From Astrothelium macrocarpum (lineage: Eukaryota; Ascomycota; Dothideomycetes; Trypetheliales; Trypetheliaceae): a DNA stretch of 64,000 bases. Positions 1 through 12,246 of the stretch are shown here, one piece after another. The notes below the pieces were generated by a model. The model ran no database searches and was not told the DNA's origin. It worked only from the letters and a program-made list of their open reading frames with translations. Made by a program: the position numbers and the translations under genes. Where the stretch lies: assembly GCA_021030915.1 (NCBI GenBank), contig JAGEMR010000025.1, forward strand, positions 62,001 through 126,000. Reading direction: 5' to 3'. How positions within the stretch are numbered: the stretch's first letter is position 1; each line of letters begins with the position of its first letter.

Positions 1-1000
1 TGGTTTACCATCATCATCTGACCGCGTCGCACAAAGGGCGAATGGCTGGGCTCTGTTGGCAGCCATTGTGCAGCGTGCGCAGTTATGCGTAGCGGCAGTG
101 GGTAGTGCAGTCAGGCTAAGTTAGGCACAACATGGAGGGTGTGGAGGCCAGCGACGGGGATGTGGACGCGCGGAAGTTTACAGTCAGAGAGAGAGAAAGC
201 GAAAGAGAGAGGGAGGCCTGGCGGAGAGGAAAAGTGGCCTGAACGCCGGCGAAGCATGAGAGATGGCGGTAGCCGGAGGCAGGCAGGTACCTCTTGGCCG
301 GGTTTGTCCATTACATAGCAGTCAATGGTGTCAAGTCGCGACTTAGTTACTTTTGACGTCGCCACCGCTTGCTCACGGGCCGGGTTCCAAGTGTATTGCG
401 ACTAAGGTTGAACTCTCCACACGGCACCCCGCGCAGTCTCACTTGCAGGCTGCGCCAGATAGCAGTCGATCAGCACGGCGACGGGCAAAAGTGCCAGAGG
501 CGCTGCTGAGGGCGCTTGAGAACACGGTTTCGGTGGCTCTCGAGACCGTGCGCTTGCCGTGCAAGTCGACTGCTCCGTGGTTAGTTCTCGGTGGTGTCGT
601 GTCGTGTCGTGGCCGGGAGCAGCTACCGGCCCAATCAGGCCAAGCGTGTTTCCGACCGTTGAGGAAAGCTGCCTCTCTATCCTCGTCACCTCCCCAAGAA
701 CACCACCATTGCGTCTCTCTGTCGTCCGCTTCTTTGCGCCTTCACGCCCGCTCCTCTTCCCTCTCCTCCTCTCCCCTTCTTCCTCGAGACGGCGACGGTG
801 GTTGTTCGGTCACGCTCGTTTTGCCCCCGCTCAATCCGTCCCTCCCATTCACGCTGCGTCGCCGTATCTCCGTGCTTTCAGGGATACGCAAACCAACATC
901 CCTCTGGCACCGCTACACCCCTTTCTCCATCCTAATTGTTTCTCATCGCCATCTCTGTTGTTACGAGACGTTTCATTAGCCCTCTGCGTGGGGTGCGTCG
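1..1000. other. Upstream region of the first gene, no gene seen
   Basis: I see no convincing coding exon before the ATG at 1001. Open frames here overlap on both strands and lack family-like sequence. A pyrimidine-rich stretch (about 690-800, mostly C and T) lies 200-300 bases before that ATG, as is common in fungal promoters and 5' leaders. The region is best read as promoter plus 5' UTR of the ketopantoate-reductase-like gene. Confidence 0.45.
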
Positions 1001-3641
1001 ATGAGTATGGCTCCGGCAACTCCGCGATTAAGAATACTTTCTGGTTCGTCAACCGTTTTTTGGGGCTGAACTTTGCTTTTGAATAAACATTAACTGCCTC
1101 CCGCTTTTCCTGCCTCCCCCTTGGCGTTTTTACCGTTGAGCTGTCCATCCCGCAATCTCAAATGCGTTGTCACAAATGAAGCGACTCAAACTAACTCCTC
1201 GTTTTTTGTCAGTGGGCGGTAATGCAGTCTCGGCTTTTTTGTCTTGGCGACTCCAGGCCACGAATGCATGTGATGTGACTCTGGTATGGAAGTCGGGCTT
1301 TGAATCAGTAGCACAATACGGCATATCCTTCAAGTGCGTTAATATTTCCCGCGCTGTCTCTACTTGCCCTCTTGCTAAAATTTCTTTATCACAGGTCAAA
1401 AGTATTTGGCAATGAACGCTTCAAGCCGAGACAAGGTACGGATAAACATTCAATCAACAATGGCTTCAGTACCTCTAACTCATTCATAGTTGTTCGAACA
1501 CCTGAAGAAGCGGCGCAGTCTTCCAAAAACCCTTACGATTATGTGCTTCTTTGTGTAAAAGCTCTTCCAGACGTTTACGACCTGGCCTCAGTCGTCGAGT
1601 CCGTCGTTTCTCCTCAACATACCTGCATTCTCATTAACACTACAAACTGCATTGGCGTGGAGTCGTACCTCGAGTCACGTTTTCCGACTAATGTCGTTCT
1701 GTCACTAGTCTCAGGAGCAGAGATTCTGCAATTAGGCACAAGCGAATTCGAACATCGGGGTGCATCAGACATTTGGGTTGGGCCTGCAAATAAAAATCCT
1801 GCAATCCCAGCGTCAATACAATCAGACATGGCTGAGGCACTGGCAATGACACTCAGCTCGGGCCAGGTGGATTGTACCGTTTCGCGAAATATTCGGCAGC
1901 AACAGTACGAACGAATGATTGGGTATGTCTGCATTGGTGTTATCGTCATTCACAATCAACTGATCCATTCTTCAGACCCATTTCGTTTCACCCAGCAAGC
2001 GTTGTTTTTGAAACTTCTAACCATGCAGAATTAATGGAGAAAGTTGGTGTCCGACCACTCATATCTGGCATTATCGATGAATTGCTTGCCTTGGCTGCAG
2101 CACAAGGTTGCACATTTCCATCTAATTTCAAAGAGCGGACAATGGAAACTATGATTGCTCCGACTGAAACTAATAGCATAATGTATCAAGACTTCACCGC
2201 GAAACGGCCCATGGAAGTGGAAACGTATCTGGGCTCTCCCATGAAACTTGCACAAGAGGCTGGAGTTGCAGCTCCTCGGATAGAAACAATGTATGCCATG
2301 CTCCACCATCTGAACTTGGTCAACCAAACGCGACCAGTTCCTGCCACAACCTCTCCACAACAACAACCACCTCCGCCTTCTGCACGACCTTTTCAGCCGT
2401 CGGCACGAGGTCCGATGATGAATGGTGCTCCGAACGGGTTTCCACCAAAAAATGGAATGCCCATGGCTCCACGAGGTAGTCGAGCACCGTCCATGAACGG
2501 AATGCCCCCACCGAACATGAGAAGGCCTCCGATGCCAAACGGCTACGGCCCACGCATGCCAAATGGTGATGGATATGGACGTGGACCGGGTCAGATGGCG
2601 CGACGACCATCTTTCGAGCAAAACGACCTCGAAGAATTCAGCCATCTTATGCTCTATGATACTGTGCCCGAGGGAGATTTGACTGACGGTGCCAGTATTT
2701 ACGGCGGAGCCGCTGGTGGTGGTGAGCTTGGCATGCGGGAACGAGAACTTGCTTTGAGACAAAAAGAGCTGGCTTTGCGAGAGCGAGAGTTTCACATGAG
2801 ACGTGGTCATCGGCCCAGAATGCCCGACTTTGATGAGGATGATGGAGAGGACTTTTTCGATCCAATGTCTAATGGAGCTCCGCCCATGCCACCGATTGAT
2901 GCCGAGAATTTCGATATGATGAGTGTCACATCCCGTCGCAATCGAAAAGCTCCAAGCGCTAGCCAGCTACGACAAAATCCTGAGATGGGGAACGGACCTC
3001 CGCCCAGGTCTCGCCACGGCAACTTCAGCAGACCTGGCGCAAATAGAAATAGAACTAGCGCAAGATTGATTTCAGACGTACCCGGATTGCATGATTCTAT
3101 CATGGCTAATCCTCTTATGGGCTACTCATCTGACAGGTACGGCGGCGTCGACCGAACGGCAATCGGCGAGTCAAGAACAAACTCCCTTACCGCAGCTCGA
3201 CTCGACGAGCTTCAACAGGGGCCTGGATTCGCTGGGGCAGGAGGCTATCCAGCAATGAGTCGACGAACAAGCGCGTCTCCAGGCAATCCACTGAGTCCTC
3301 GCCAACAGGGACCCGGCCAAAGAGTTTCGCCGAACGGCTTTCCCAACGGCCAGATGAACGGTCGGCCATCGCCGCCAGCGATGCGGCAACCGGTTCCAAG
3401 ACATCCACCAGGGCATGGGAATGCGGTGGCGCCGCAACAAGTTGAGCAGCACGCTGGGGTGAGCAATCTTTATCCACCTAAAAGCGGTCCTCAAGTGCGC
3501 AGTCTGACTGGAAGTGCGAGTGCTAGCGCGGGGAGTGGTGAGAGTGGCAACGGTGGCAGCCACCATCTCGAATCCTCCGGCCCGTCTGCTCACAGCAGTT
3601 CAAGTAGCCTCCCACCCCGTCCCCCTATCGGCGTTCGATAG
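1001..3641 (+). CDS. Ketopantoate reductase-like protein with long disordered tail
   Basis: Four exons (1001-1043, 1213-1333, 1395-1922, 1976-3641) join in frame to about 785 residues. The short first exon is supported because its last codon completes a Rossmann start, VGGNAVSAF, at residues 15-23. Next come the VLLCVKALPD strand and, from about residue 230, the helical C-terminal ketopantoate-reductase domain (ISFHPASVVFE, then a YQD..A.RP.EVETYLG segment). The family normally ends near residue 320. Here about 430 more residues follow, rich in Pro, Gly, Asn, Met and Ser, interrupted by a charged helix at roughly residues 488-510 (ERELALRQKELALREREF). The fold predicts NADPH-dependent reduction of a 2-keto acid. 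The tail suggests a role other than housekeeping pantothenate synthesis. The substrate is unknown. Confidence 0.82.
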
Positions 3642-5575
3642 ACGCGGATCGCCAAAAATCAAATCGTGACCCCGCCACTCGCAATCACCACTAAAGCATT
3701 AGTTTCACGGCGTTATCAGGAGCACTCGAGTACTTAATTAGTCTCATCGCAGTATATTTGGGGACATCTTTTTTTGACGAGACTGTTTGCTGCTTCGCAG
3801 ACTGGGTTGGGAACTTCTTCGCATCATTGGCATCATCGAATTAGCAACGAGACCGCTAGCACTCCCCCTTGTAGTGGATCTCCAATTAACGATACTCGGC
3901 ATTCTTGTCTATCAACAATCTCACGACTCCTTTTCCTTTTCATTCTTCCAACCTCTCTCAAAAGTCGAGTCTGTAGGAGGATGTCTTTCATTTAACCGAA
4001 CACGATTTTAGGGCCCCTGCCAGTCCCTTTTGTTCATAATTAATATGGTCAGGGCTCATCCGTTTTCGCCACCCTTCCTCGGGATCGCACACATGCACGG
4101 GTACTAGGTAAAGCAGTGAAGGAAAGGGGGGCTTTTTCAAAACACACACAGCGAGAAATAATATATTGCGCGCCTCTTCTACATGGGAGGGCCCGCTTTT
4201 AATGAAACTTGAAGGGAATAACTCTACTATGGACAATAGAATTTTTGGGGTTGCAAATGGGAGGGGAAGGGGAAACATTTGTTTAGCAGAACACGGGCAT
4301 GTTTTAACCTTCTTACGTACATATATGGCAGCGTTCGTGTAACGTATTGCCTTTTTTTTTTCATTCGCAATTTTTCTTCTTTTCTGTCATTGTTCTCACA
4401 GTGTAGGGAGAGATTAAGAAGACTCCTTGTAATTCCGCATTGACGGCATGCATGGCATTTGTTTTTATTTTGATCTTTTTCCCTATCCCCTTCCCCTTCC
4501 TCTCCTCCCACGCTTTTCTTCTTTCGATTGACTCTTTTCTTCGGTCTCCATTCCCTTTGAGAACTTTCCAGCACTGGGGAAGGTTTTATATAGTGTATTT
4601 TCGCTCTGGCGGTGTTCAACCACGTATCGTACACTTGCGTATGTTGTTTGCATTGCAATGACCAACATCTTTTACAAGACACTTAGGTTGTAGGGATGTG
4701 CGAGGGAGCAAGAGAGTTTTGGTAAAATTGTCGCGTAGGGAGCTGTTGTGGTATGTTGTATGGAATATTGTTGTAATGATCAGAGTTAAGCGCTGGATTG
4801 CGCTTATGAAACATATTTACTGTGCAATCCTGGATTGATTCAGCTCAAAAACTCTCCAGATCTTCTATCCTTAAATGTGTTGTCTCCATTGCTAAGATGA
4901 TATACAAAGCGAGCCCACCCTTTGGTCAGATGGTTTGTTTTTCACTACTTGTTTCCCCGACAGACGATACTGCTACTGAACCACTGCAAATACTATGTCT
5001 CTTCATATCTAATGGTGAAGTGCAACAAGACATTTGCCTTAAACAGCGGTAATGTTTTTTTGAGCATACTTCATGTTATCCGCTCTAAAGCTCACAATAA
5101 AAATTACAAGGACGCCGGGCTAGTTTGCAATAAGGCTAGTGAACGAGAAGGCTTTTTGACAACGGACTTCTACGTAAATGTGCACACACATCGTGGTTTT
5201 GTCGCAAATCTTGTGCTCAAAACTGAAACTCATTGACCTGACAAAGCATGAGAGATCATGTGTCAGCATTCTGAGCAAATCAAATCCAGACGAAGCTTGG
5301 TAAGGTAAGCTTGTTTTGGTTTGAAGATGTACGTGGGGCAGACGGAAGCTCCCCCACCTGACGTCGATGTGCCATGGAAAAACGAATTCCCTAAATGGGC
5401 TATGCAGGCAATTGGAGGCGTTCCGGGAGGCTTGACTGTGACAAGACATGTTAACATTTCTTCTTCGACCGTTTCTCGTGTCGATTGCAAATCCGATTAG
5501 TGGCTAAAGCCAGCCTTCGACGCTGTTCCCATACCGTCGCTTCCGCCATTGATCTTTGAGCTGAAAAGGACAATC
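3642..5575. other. Intergenic region, no gene seen
   Basis: These 1.9 kb hold T-rich and AT-rich stretches (for example around 4340-4520) and only short, unconvincing open frames. The left part should contain the 3' UTR of the ketopantoate-reductase-like gene. The right end should contain the promoter of the phosphatase gene. I see no repeats or RNA genes. Confidence 0.5.
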
Positions 5576-6848
5576 ATGTCCACGCCTCGAGTGTTCATCA
5601 TACGACATGGCGAGACAGAATGGTCGCTGAATGGTTCGCCTCTCACAAGTCATCTGTAAATACTTATCCCGCTGATTCATCCTCTCTTTAGGTCGTCACA
5701 CGGGTACTACCGAGCTCCCTCTAACCGCCAATGGTGAGAAACGTATTCAAGCAACAGGAAAGGCGCTTGTCGGAGATGATAGACTCATAGTGCCTCGAAA
5801 TCTGGCGTACGTCCATTATTTTCTGCCCTTCCCTATTGTCGCGATACCGTGAACCTTTCCAATCTTTCCACACTCTCCTCTGGTGCTCAATCACAACGTC
5901 TGACACCACCAACAGACACATCTACGTCTCTCCGCGCCACCGTGCCCAACGTACCTTTGAGCTCCTTGGTGTTACCTCAAGCTGTGAGCTGCCATGGAAT
6001 CGCCACGGCGCTCCCGGTGATCCGAACTGCGCCGTGGACGCCAAAATAGAAGTCACGCAGGACATTCGGGAATGGGACTATGGAGACTATGAGGGATTGA
6101 CCAGCCGCTATATCCGAGAACAGAGGAAGAAGAATGGGGAGAAGGAGGATTGGGATATTTGGAGCGATGGATGTCCGGGGGGAGAGTACGTTTGTAATAC
6201 TTTTTACGAATTTCAGAGAAGAGCCATTGCTTCTATGATTGCAGTTGGCCAAGCTCGTTTTGCATGGTGCGAGGGTGAGATGAGCTGGCTGAGACAAAAA
6301 ATCTAGATCTCCTGAACAAGTAACTGAGCGTCTCGACCGGCTCATCGCTGATATCCGCACCCGCTTCCACGGCCCAGCTCTAAATAGGCCGAAGACCGCG
6401 CCCGCGGGAACGTTGGCAAAGGATGTACCACCCAGTGATGTGCTAGTGGTGGCACATGGACACATCTTGAGAGCTTTCGCTGCGCGCTGGATCAATAAGA
6501 ACATTGCGAATAATCCGAGCTTGATACTGGAGGCTGGTGGTGTCGGAACGTTGAGGTAAGTCCGAACATTGATTTATTTATTTGGTGATATGATTGCGAG
6601 GCTCTTGGAAGGAGAGAGGGGAAACAGTTGAAGTGGCGTGTATTAAGAGATTATTTTTAGAAATGGCTAGAGAGGAGTACTTAAAAGAGATTTCGAGCAG
6701 TCGAAGCAAAAATTTCGTCAAGGTGGACGGACACTAATGTATCAATAGTTATGAACATCATAGCGTAAAGGAACCGGCCATATTACTCGGAGGAGCATTC
6801 ATGGTGGATGTTGTGGAGCACACGGCCAACGAAACGAAGAAATCATAG
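5576..6848 (+). CDS. Histidine phosphatase family protein (SHB17-like)
   Basis: Five exons (5576-5633, 5692-5806, 5916-6185, 6307-6555, 6749-6848) give 263 residues. The phosphoglycerate-mutase signature FIIRHGETEW lies at residues 7-16 with the phospho-accepting His. VSPRHRAQRT follows, then the REWDYGDYEG block and the second catalytic His in VVAHGHILRAF. The arrangement and length fit fungal sedoheptulose-1,7-bisphosphatase/broad-specificity sugar phosphatases (SHB17 type) better than true glycolytic mutase. The expected role is cytosolic sugar-phosphate dephosphorylation in the riboneogenesis branch of the pentose phosphate pathway. Start chosen: first ATG, six codons before the family core. 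It belongs to the flank, not the metabolite cluster. Confidence 0.85.
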
Positions 6849-7293
6849 CATGCAAAGATCATCCCCATGATGACCTGCACTTTCTTAAAGTCGAGTCGAT
6901 TTAGACAAGTATTTAACGAAGCCATTCACAAGTGCTTAATCTTACATGTACTGCTCGCAGAGTGCCAAAAATCTCAAGGGTGAATCATGATTACTGTTTT
7001 GGCCTGATACGGACCGCTATTCTAAATTGTCTAATTCTAAATTTCCCAAAAGCCGATAGTCATACTAAACCCCGAAATAAACGCCGTCCAAATGCTGGAC
7101 TCGCTTGACCAAAGAAGTTAAGGTCAGTTTGCATGTAGAGGGGGACTTGCAACTCTGGGGCATAGTCACTCTACCTCTATCAAGCGATGCTGGACCACCC
7201 GCCGGATCAGAACAAAACAATGGAAGAATCAAACGCGACCCACGTCAATTGCGCATCCCCCCGCCCAAAACAGGAATACCGCACACCAGACCA
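6849..7293. other. Convergent intergenic gap
   Basis: This 445-base AT-rich gap lies between the convergent phosphatase and zinc-finger genes. It should hold both 3' ends. Nothing else is seen. Confidence 0.45.
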
Positions 7294-8964
7294 TCACTTC
7301 TCCTCCTCTTCCAACATCTCCGGCGGCAGTGGATAATCCAGGCCCATCAAATTCGGCGGATCCACCTTCGCCCTATCCATACCATTCTTCCCCTTCCGAT
7401 AGCCCAGCGGAAACCACTCCGAATCCACCTGGACCTCGACCTCGCCGACCTCCACCTCCATCTTGCCCAGCTTCCCGCCCTCGACCTTCTCGCCACACGC
7501 CTCCAACGCGGCGCGACACTTGCGAAAATGCCGCGCCAGGTTCGGGCCGCGCCGAAACAGCCGCGTGACCCCCGCGCGCGCGCACCACTCGCACTGAAAC
7601 CGCGCGCTCGCGTGCCGCTCCTGCACGTGGCGCTTGAGGTTGCTGGCGCTGGTGCAGGTGTGCGCGCACTGCGGACACGCGAACGGCTTCTGCTTGAGGT
7701 GCGCGCTGGCGTGGTGCTCGGCCATGACGGTGGCGGCCGCGAACCCGCGCTCGCACACGGGGCAGATGTACGGGCGGTACAGCGAGTGGGCCCACGTGTG
7801 CCGCACGACGTTGGTGGCGAAGCGGAAGGGCGCGCGCATGCTGATGCCGCGGTGGCACGTCTGCCAGCGGCAGTGCCGGTGCGTGGCCACGGCGTGCTCG
7901 GCTTTGAGGTGGGCGTGCAGCGCGTGCGGGTCGGGGAAGATGAGGTTGCAGGGTTTGAGGGCGGAGTCGAGCCAGAGGCATTTGTAGGTCTTGGGGGTGG
8001 TGTCGGTTGGGGTGGTGGGAGTAGTGAGCGTGGTGCTTGTCAGGGTACCTGTGTCGAGGTTTGACGTTGTTACCGAAGAGGTGGGAGGTGAGGGTGGAAT
8101 GGGTATAGGGACAGTGTTTGTCGCTGGAATGGTTGGAGAGCTTCGATTTGGTGGGATATCTAGCGGCTCCGGGCGTTTCGATTTCTGCCTTTTGGGCGGT
8201 GGTGCGGTGAAAGCTGGGGAGGGATATCTCGGCGTTTGGGTATTGGATACTCCATATTGATTCCAGGGCTCAGAGGTGTAAGGATTTGAATTTGAGTTTG
8301 ATGGTTCATCAGGGACGAATTTGGTGGACGCAGTGTACGAAGGTTCGTAGGTATTGTAAAGATTGCTGGGACCGGTTTGGTGATAGGCAGCTTCATGTAC
8401 CCCAAAACTGGAATAGGGTTGGCTATGCTGCGAAGTGGTTTCGGCGTTTTGCGGAGGTTCTGATGTGTTTGAATGATACTGGTAGAAACGCGGGTCCAAA
8501 GAAAAGTCTAGGGGTAGCTGAGTGTGACAGCTCGAGCATTCAGGTATTTGGGTTTGACATGGCTCAGTGCAAGGCTCGGAAGCAAAGGAGTTAAAGTACG
8601 AGCAGTTCGATCCATCGCAATCAACAAGGAAGCTCTTGTCCTTGGTACAGTCATCGGTACATTCCTCAAGGCACTGCTGACAATCCTGATCATGATCTGA
8701 GCATTGGACACAGTTACTCAACAAGCACTTGGGATCTATGCAGCAATCCTGGCAATGTTCTTGGACATCGTGATCCGGGTAGTGGAAGGATGGCGATGTT
8801 TGGCACACTTGTGCGCCGCTTTCATCAGATCAGTAATGTGCGATGGCGGATTGAGAGAGAGGGAGAGAGAAGACAAAAGCTTACCCAGAGTCGTGAAAGG
8901 GAGGCTCATCCGACTCAAAGAAGTCCGAGCCGGCTGGTGGAGCAAAAAAGAGGTGGTGAGCCAT
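7294..8964 (-). CDS. C2H2 zinc-finger transcription factor, Cys-rich N-terminus
   Basis: Two exons (8885-8964 and 7294-8818, intron of 66 bases) give 534 residues. Adding the first exon supplies an ATG; without it the frame would have to start at a GTG. After a short acidic start, residues about 30-140 carry some twenty Cys in CxxC-like spacing. A Ser/Thr/Pro-rich linker and a basic PPPKRQKSKRP patch (likely nuclear localisation) follow. The C2H2 fingers come next: a spaced first finger (YKCLWLDS...C...H..H), then CPVCERGF...H..H, CPQCAHTC...H...H and a final C-C-H-C-like finger. It is a predicted nuclear DNA-binding regulator, and its targets cannot be read from sequence. It shares a 694-base divergent promoter region with the DUF6604 gene. 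The GC-rich 3' half creates long spurious opposite-strand frames. Confidence 0.85.
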
Positions 8965-9658
8965 GAGGAATTAGCGCAGAGCCGATGAAACCACGATAGG
9001 GTTAGTCAAATGAGGTCATAATGGAAGTACATTCCAGATGGTGGTCATGGTCCTCATGGCGACAAAGGGGATGAGAAGAGCATCTGATGAGCGAGTGCGA
9101 GCGGCTGGTGGTGGGGCAATGAGGACCTTGTTGGACATCCCCCATCTGCTCGCATCTTGCCCCGTCCGGCCTAGTCGTCCACTTCCGATGGAGTCTGACC
9201 AGACTTCATCATCACTTCTCCCATCTCGCTGCTCATCATGGCTGCCTCTGCAGCATCTGCCTATCAAGACGAGGCAAGACGAGGTAGGGCAGGTTCGATG
9301 CCGTTGTGTCGCGCTGTCACGCAATTCAGCCGCGTCTTTTTGACATGGCAGCTTGGACACTTGCCCGACTCTCTCTGATGCACAGTCAGTTTAGTGCTAT
9401 GTGGTGCTTGGCCAATGCAGGCGAGTATTAACTGTCAATCATGAATCCGCTTTGTTCGGATTCCTAGGGTGAGCTTGAAGGTCCTCATTCCCCAGGCATC
9501 ATTAAGCAATAAGGTAAATATCGCATCCTACTTTCTTACTTTGTCCATACAACGCACGTGAATCCAATCCTTCTAGTTCCGCTGTTCTGTCTTGCTGGCA
9601 TTTTGCTCAACCTTTGCTCAACTTTTGTACGCTGCCTTTCCTTTCCATCAGTAAGACC
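8965..9658. other. Divergent promoter region between C2H2 and DUF6604 genes
   Basis: These 694 bases contain no convincing exon and should carry the promoters of both divergent genes. I found no clear palindrome or repeat. Confidence 0.4.
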
Positions 9659-12103
9659 ATGGCGGAAGGACATACTGACCGTATGCCTTCGTGCCTTTTC
9701 GATACTTACCTCAACTACAAACAGGACACAAGGGTTTGTTTATGATCACCTGAGTGATTGATATTGCTGCATTTGAATGCTGAGTTGCTTGTCCAGGCTA
9801 TCATTGGCTGGTTGATCAAGCACGGCACCCCCCAACATCCCCGGACCGAATATCTTACAGTAAAAGAAATCTCCACTCTTGCCGACTCCATCCGAATCAA
9901 GGCCATCAAACTACCTGAGATTATTCATTTCCATTTTCGTCAGGCAATCAAGGCTCGCGGGCTGCTGAGTAAATTCTTCCGGAAAACTAGCATACATGAC
10001 AAAGATGAGCAGTCAACTTGTGATCACGAGTTCTTTACTGCAACGTAAGGTCCCTGAGAACTGCATACGTCTTCGAACTTACCGCTTTACAGCCTGGAAA
10101 AAATCTATGCCGACCTGTGCGAATGTTGTGGTAAAGCTAGATGTGAATATGATCGTACCTCTTGGAGGCATTCATTAAGAACAGACGAGTTGACGGCTGT
10201 CTCAAATCGATTCTCTTCGCTTGAACTCGACCACAATGAATTTCATGATCCTGAAGAAGTCGGAACCGTTGAGATCCAGCGCAAATCTGAACCAGACGAT
10301 TCCAATTGCGGAGCCACAGCAGAGAGTCCAGCAGTTCCCAAATTAGCTGGTGATACCCTGCACGAAATCTTCGCGCTGCGCTATGCTGTCGAGGTACAGG
10401 AGAGAATTGCCTTCTGTCGATCTAGAGCTAATGGAGGGTAGGATATATACGATCTCTACACGATAGTGACCGAGACTTGGGACAAGGCCGGAAGAGGGGA
10501 AACTCCGTCTTCAGTTGCAGTGGCCATGTCCTTTGCTGCTTTCACTTCATTTGAAGATATATCGAAACGCCTAAAAACGTTGTGTGATGTATCAGATCCT
10601 ACAGCTCTTGGGGAAAAGATACGTTTCATGGAGACCACGTTCAAAGTTTCTCTGTGCCCAGCAGTAGTAGAAATTGCCTTATCGCTCGGAGAGATTTGGG
10701 CTGAGCTGCGAGCCTTCAAAGCCCGGGGCCAAAAGGAGGTAACGCAAGAGGGGCCATCATGGCCACGATCTCCACAAGTTCTTCAAATCGATTCGAACTC
10801 GGCATCGAATGACAAAGATTGCATCGTCCTCTTGTCCTATGATTTGGCTCGACATATGTTCGGCCCTACAGCGCAGAGGCAACTTTTCTACGAAGCCATC
10901 TCTCCAATTTGGACGGGTTTTCGACATTTCCTGGCCTTTGAAACCAATGAGAGCGCAAGCTTAAGCTGCGCCTTTGGCTTCAGGCTCTTAATCACGTCAC
11001 TCAAGAGCGGTGCGTCTGCCGTTGTTCCCACCATTCGACCCTCTATGTGTCGTATTCAGGCCCTACGATTCGTACAAGAGGCCATTCCTCACATTAAAGC
11101 GGTCCTCGCTGACCCGACTATGCCGTGTCGATGCAAGGACACTTTAGCGCTGTACTTGGAAATCTTCCTCACCAATCTAGAGGGTTTTCTAGGGGCCAAG
11201 GAATTTGGCGTTTACTTTCAAACCCCATGGGTGTCCGGTTCCCACTTGCTCATGGTGGGGCAAATTCTGTTCAATTATGGGCTACGCTTGTTTAGCTATA
11301 AGAATATTGTGGGATCTGTGCTGCACGTTTACAATGCTTTGAGGAATTTTGACTCGATCCCGGTCATTCCTCTTTTCGACAATGTTATAGAAACCATGAA
11401 GGATATTCTGTTCCCTGGTGGCCGTCCTTCTAGGAATTTTACGGCATGCTATATGAGACATATTGGAGGCCGCTTGCGTTTCCACTCTAATAAACATGAC
11501 ACTGGTTGCCATTCAATGGTAATCTCACCTCACTCTGCAAAGGCGACTGCTGGCTTTCAGGTCCCAGAAGCAAAAGACGACCCCCGTTTCGACTTCAAAA
11601 AGACTTCCTTCCTCTTCTACATGAATCACCAACGTTACCCTTTCAACGGAACATCGTGGCCTCAAATAGTCAATACTGTCAGCGATAAGAACGCTCCTTC
11701 AGACGAAAATACCAAGCCCAATTCATGTTCTCAATGCCGTAATGCACGTGCCGGCCTCCCCACCTGCACTCGTGCTAGACTCGAGATTCTTCGCGACGCA
11801 CTCACCACCGACCTCAACCAGCCCTTCTGTACCGCCCGGATCAACTTCTTCAAACTCTATCTTGCCTGCCTCCGCATCGTGACTTGCATGATGAACGAAT
11901 ATCACGGCAAAGATGCGCCACCGGCCGGGTCACCGTGTGTATGCTTCGCGGATGGTCTGCTCACAGCGGCGGATCGGTCACGGAGCAGTGCAAAACGGTT
12001 TGAGAAGTTGGGATGTCAGAAGTTGCTGGACATTTGTCGGAGGGCGATGGAGGAGGAGGTAGGTGATGCAGAGCCGCGGGAGTTCTTATGGAAAGAGTTT
12101 TAA
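9659..12103 (+). pseudogene. DUF6604-domain protein gene with in-frame TAG
   Basis: Exons 9659-9733, 9797-10044 and 10093-12103 join in frame. The start reads like the DUF6604 N-terminus common in filamentous fungi: SCLFDTYLNYKQDTR, then WLIKHGTP, EYLTVKEI and the IHFHFRQAIKARGLLSKFF block. The third exon stays in one frame to 12103 except for a TAG at 10439-10441. Coding character continues directly across it: SRANGG, stop, DIYDLYTIVTETWD. Without the stop the protein would be about 777 residues. No plausible intron removes the TAG. The function of DUF6604 proteins is unknown. It may be a recent pseudogene, a strain-specific nonsense allele, a sequencing error or readthrough. The bases downstream show no further break, so decay would be recent. 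Confidence 0.7.
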
Positions 12104-12246
12104 ATTATGTCATGGTGCAATACAGGGTAATAGTCTGGACGTATGTGGGCATTGGCAAAAAATGATTACGAGATCGAAAAAAGAAGAATATAGGATCTGT
12201 CAAGACTGCTACGATAATGCACAAGAATTTCCTTTTCTTATGTAAT

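Noticed and set aside
2031..2810. 259-codon minus-strand open frame
   Set aside because: It lies opposite the ketopantoate-reductase exon and lacks recognisable sequence.
5836..6306. 156-codon open frame starting inside the phosphatase gene
   Set aside because: It begins in intron sequence and runs past the donor at 6186; the spliced five-exon model restores the family motifs.
7105..8064. 319-codon plus-strand open frame
   Set aside because: It is the antisense shadow of the GC-rich zinc-finger exon; its Arg/Ala/Leu-rich product has no motif, while the minus strand shows ordered C2H2 fingers.
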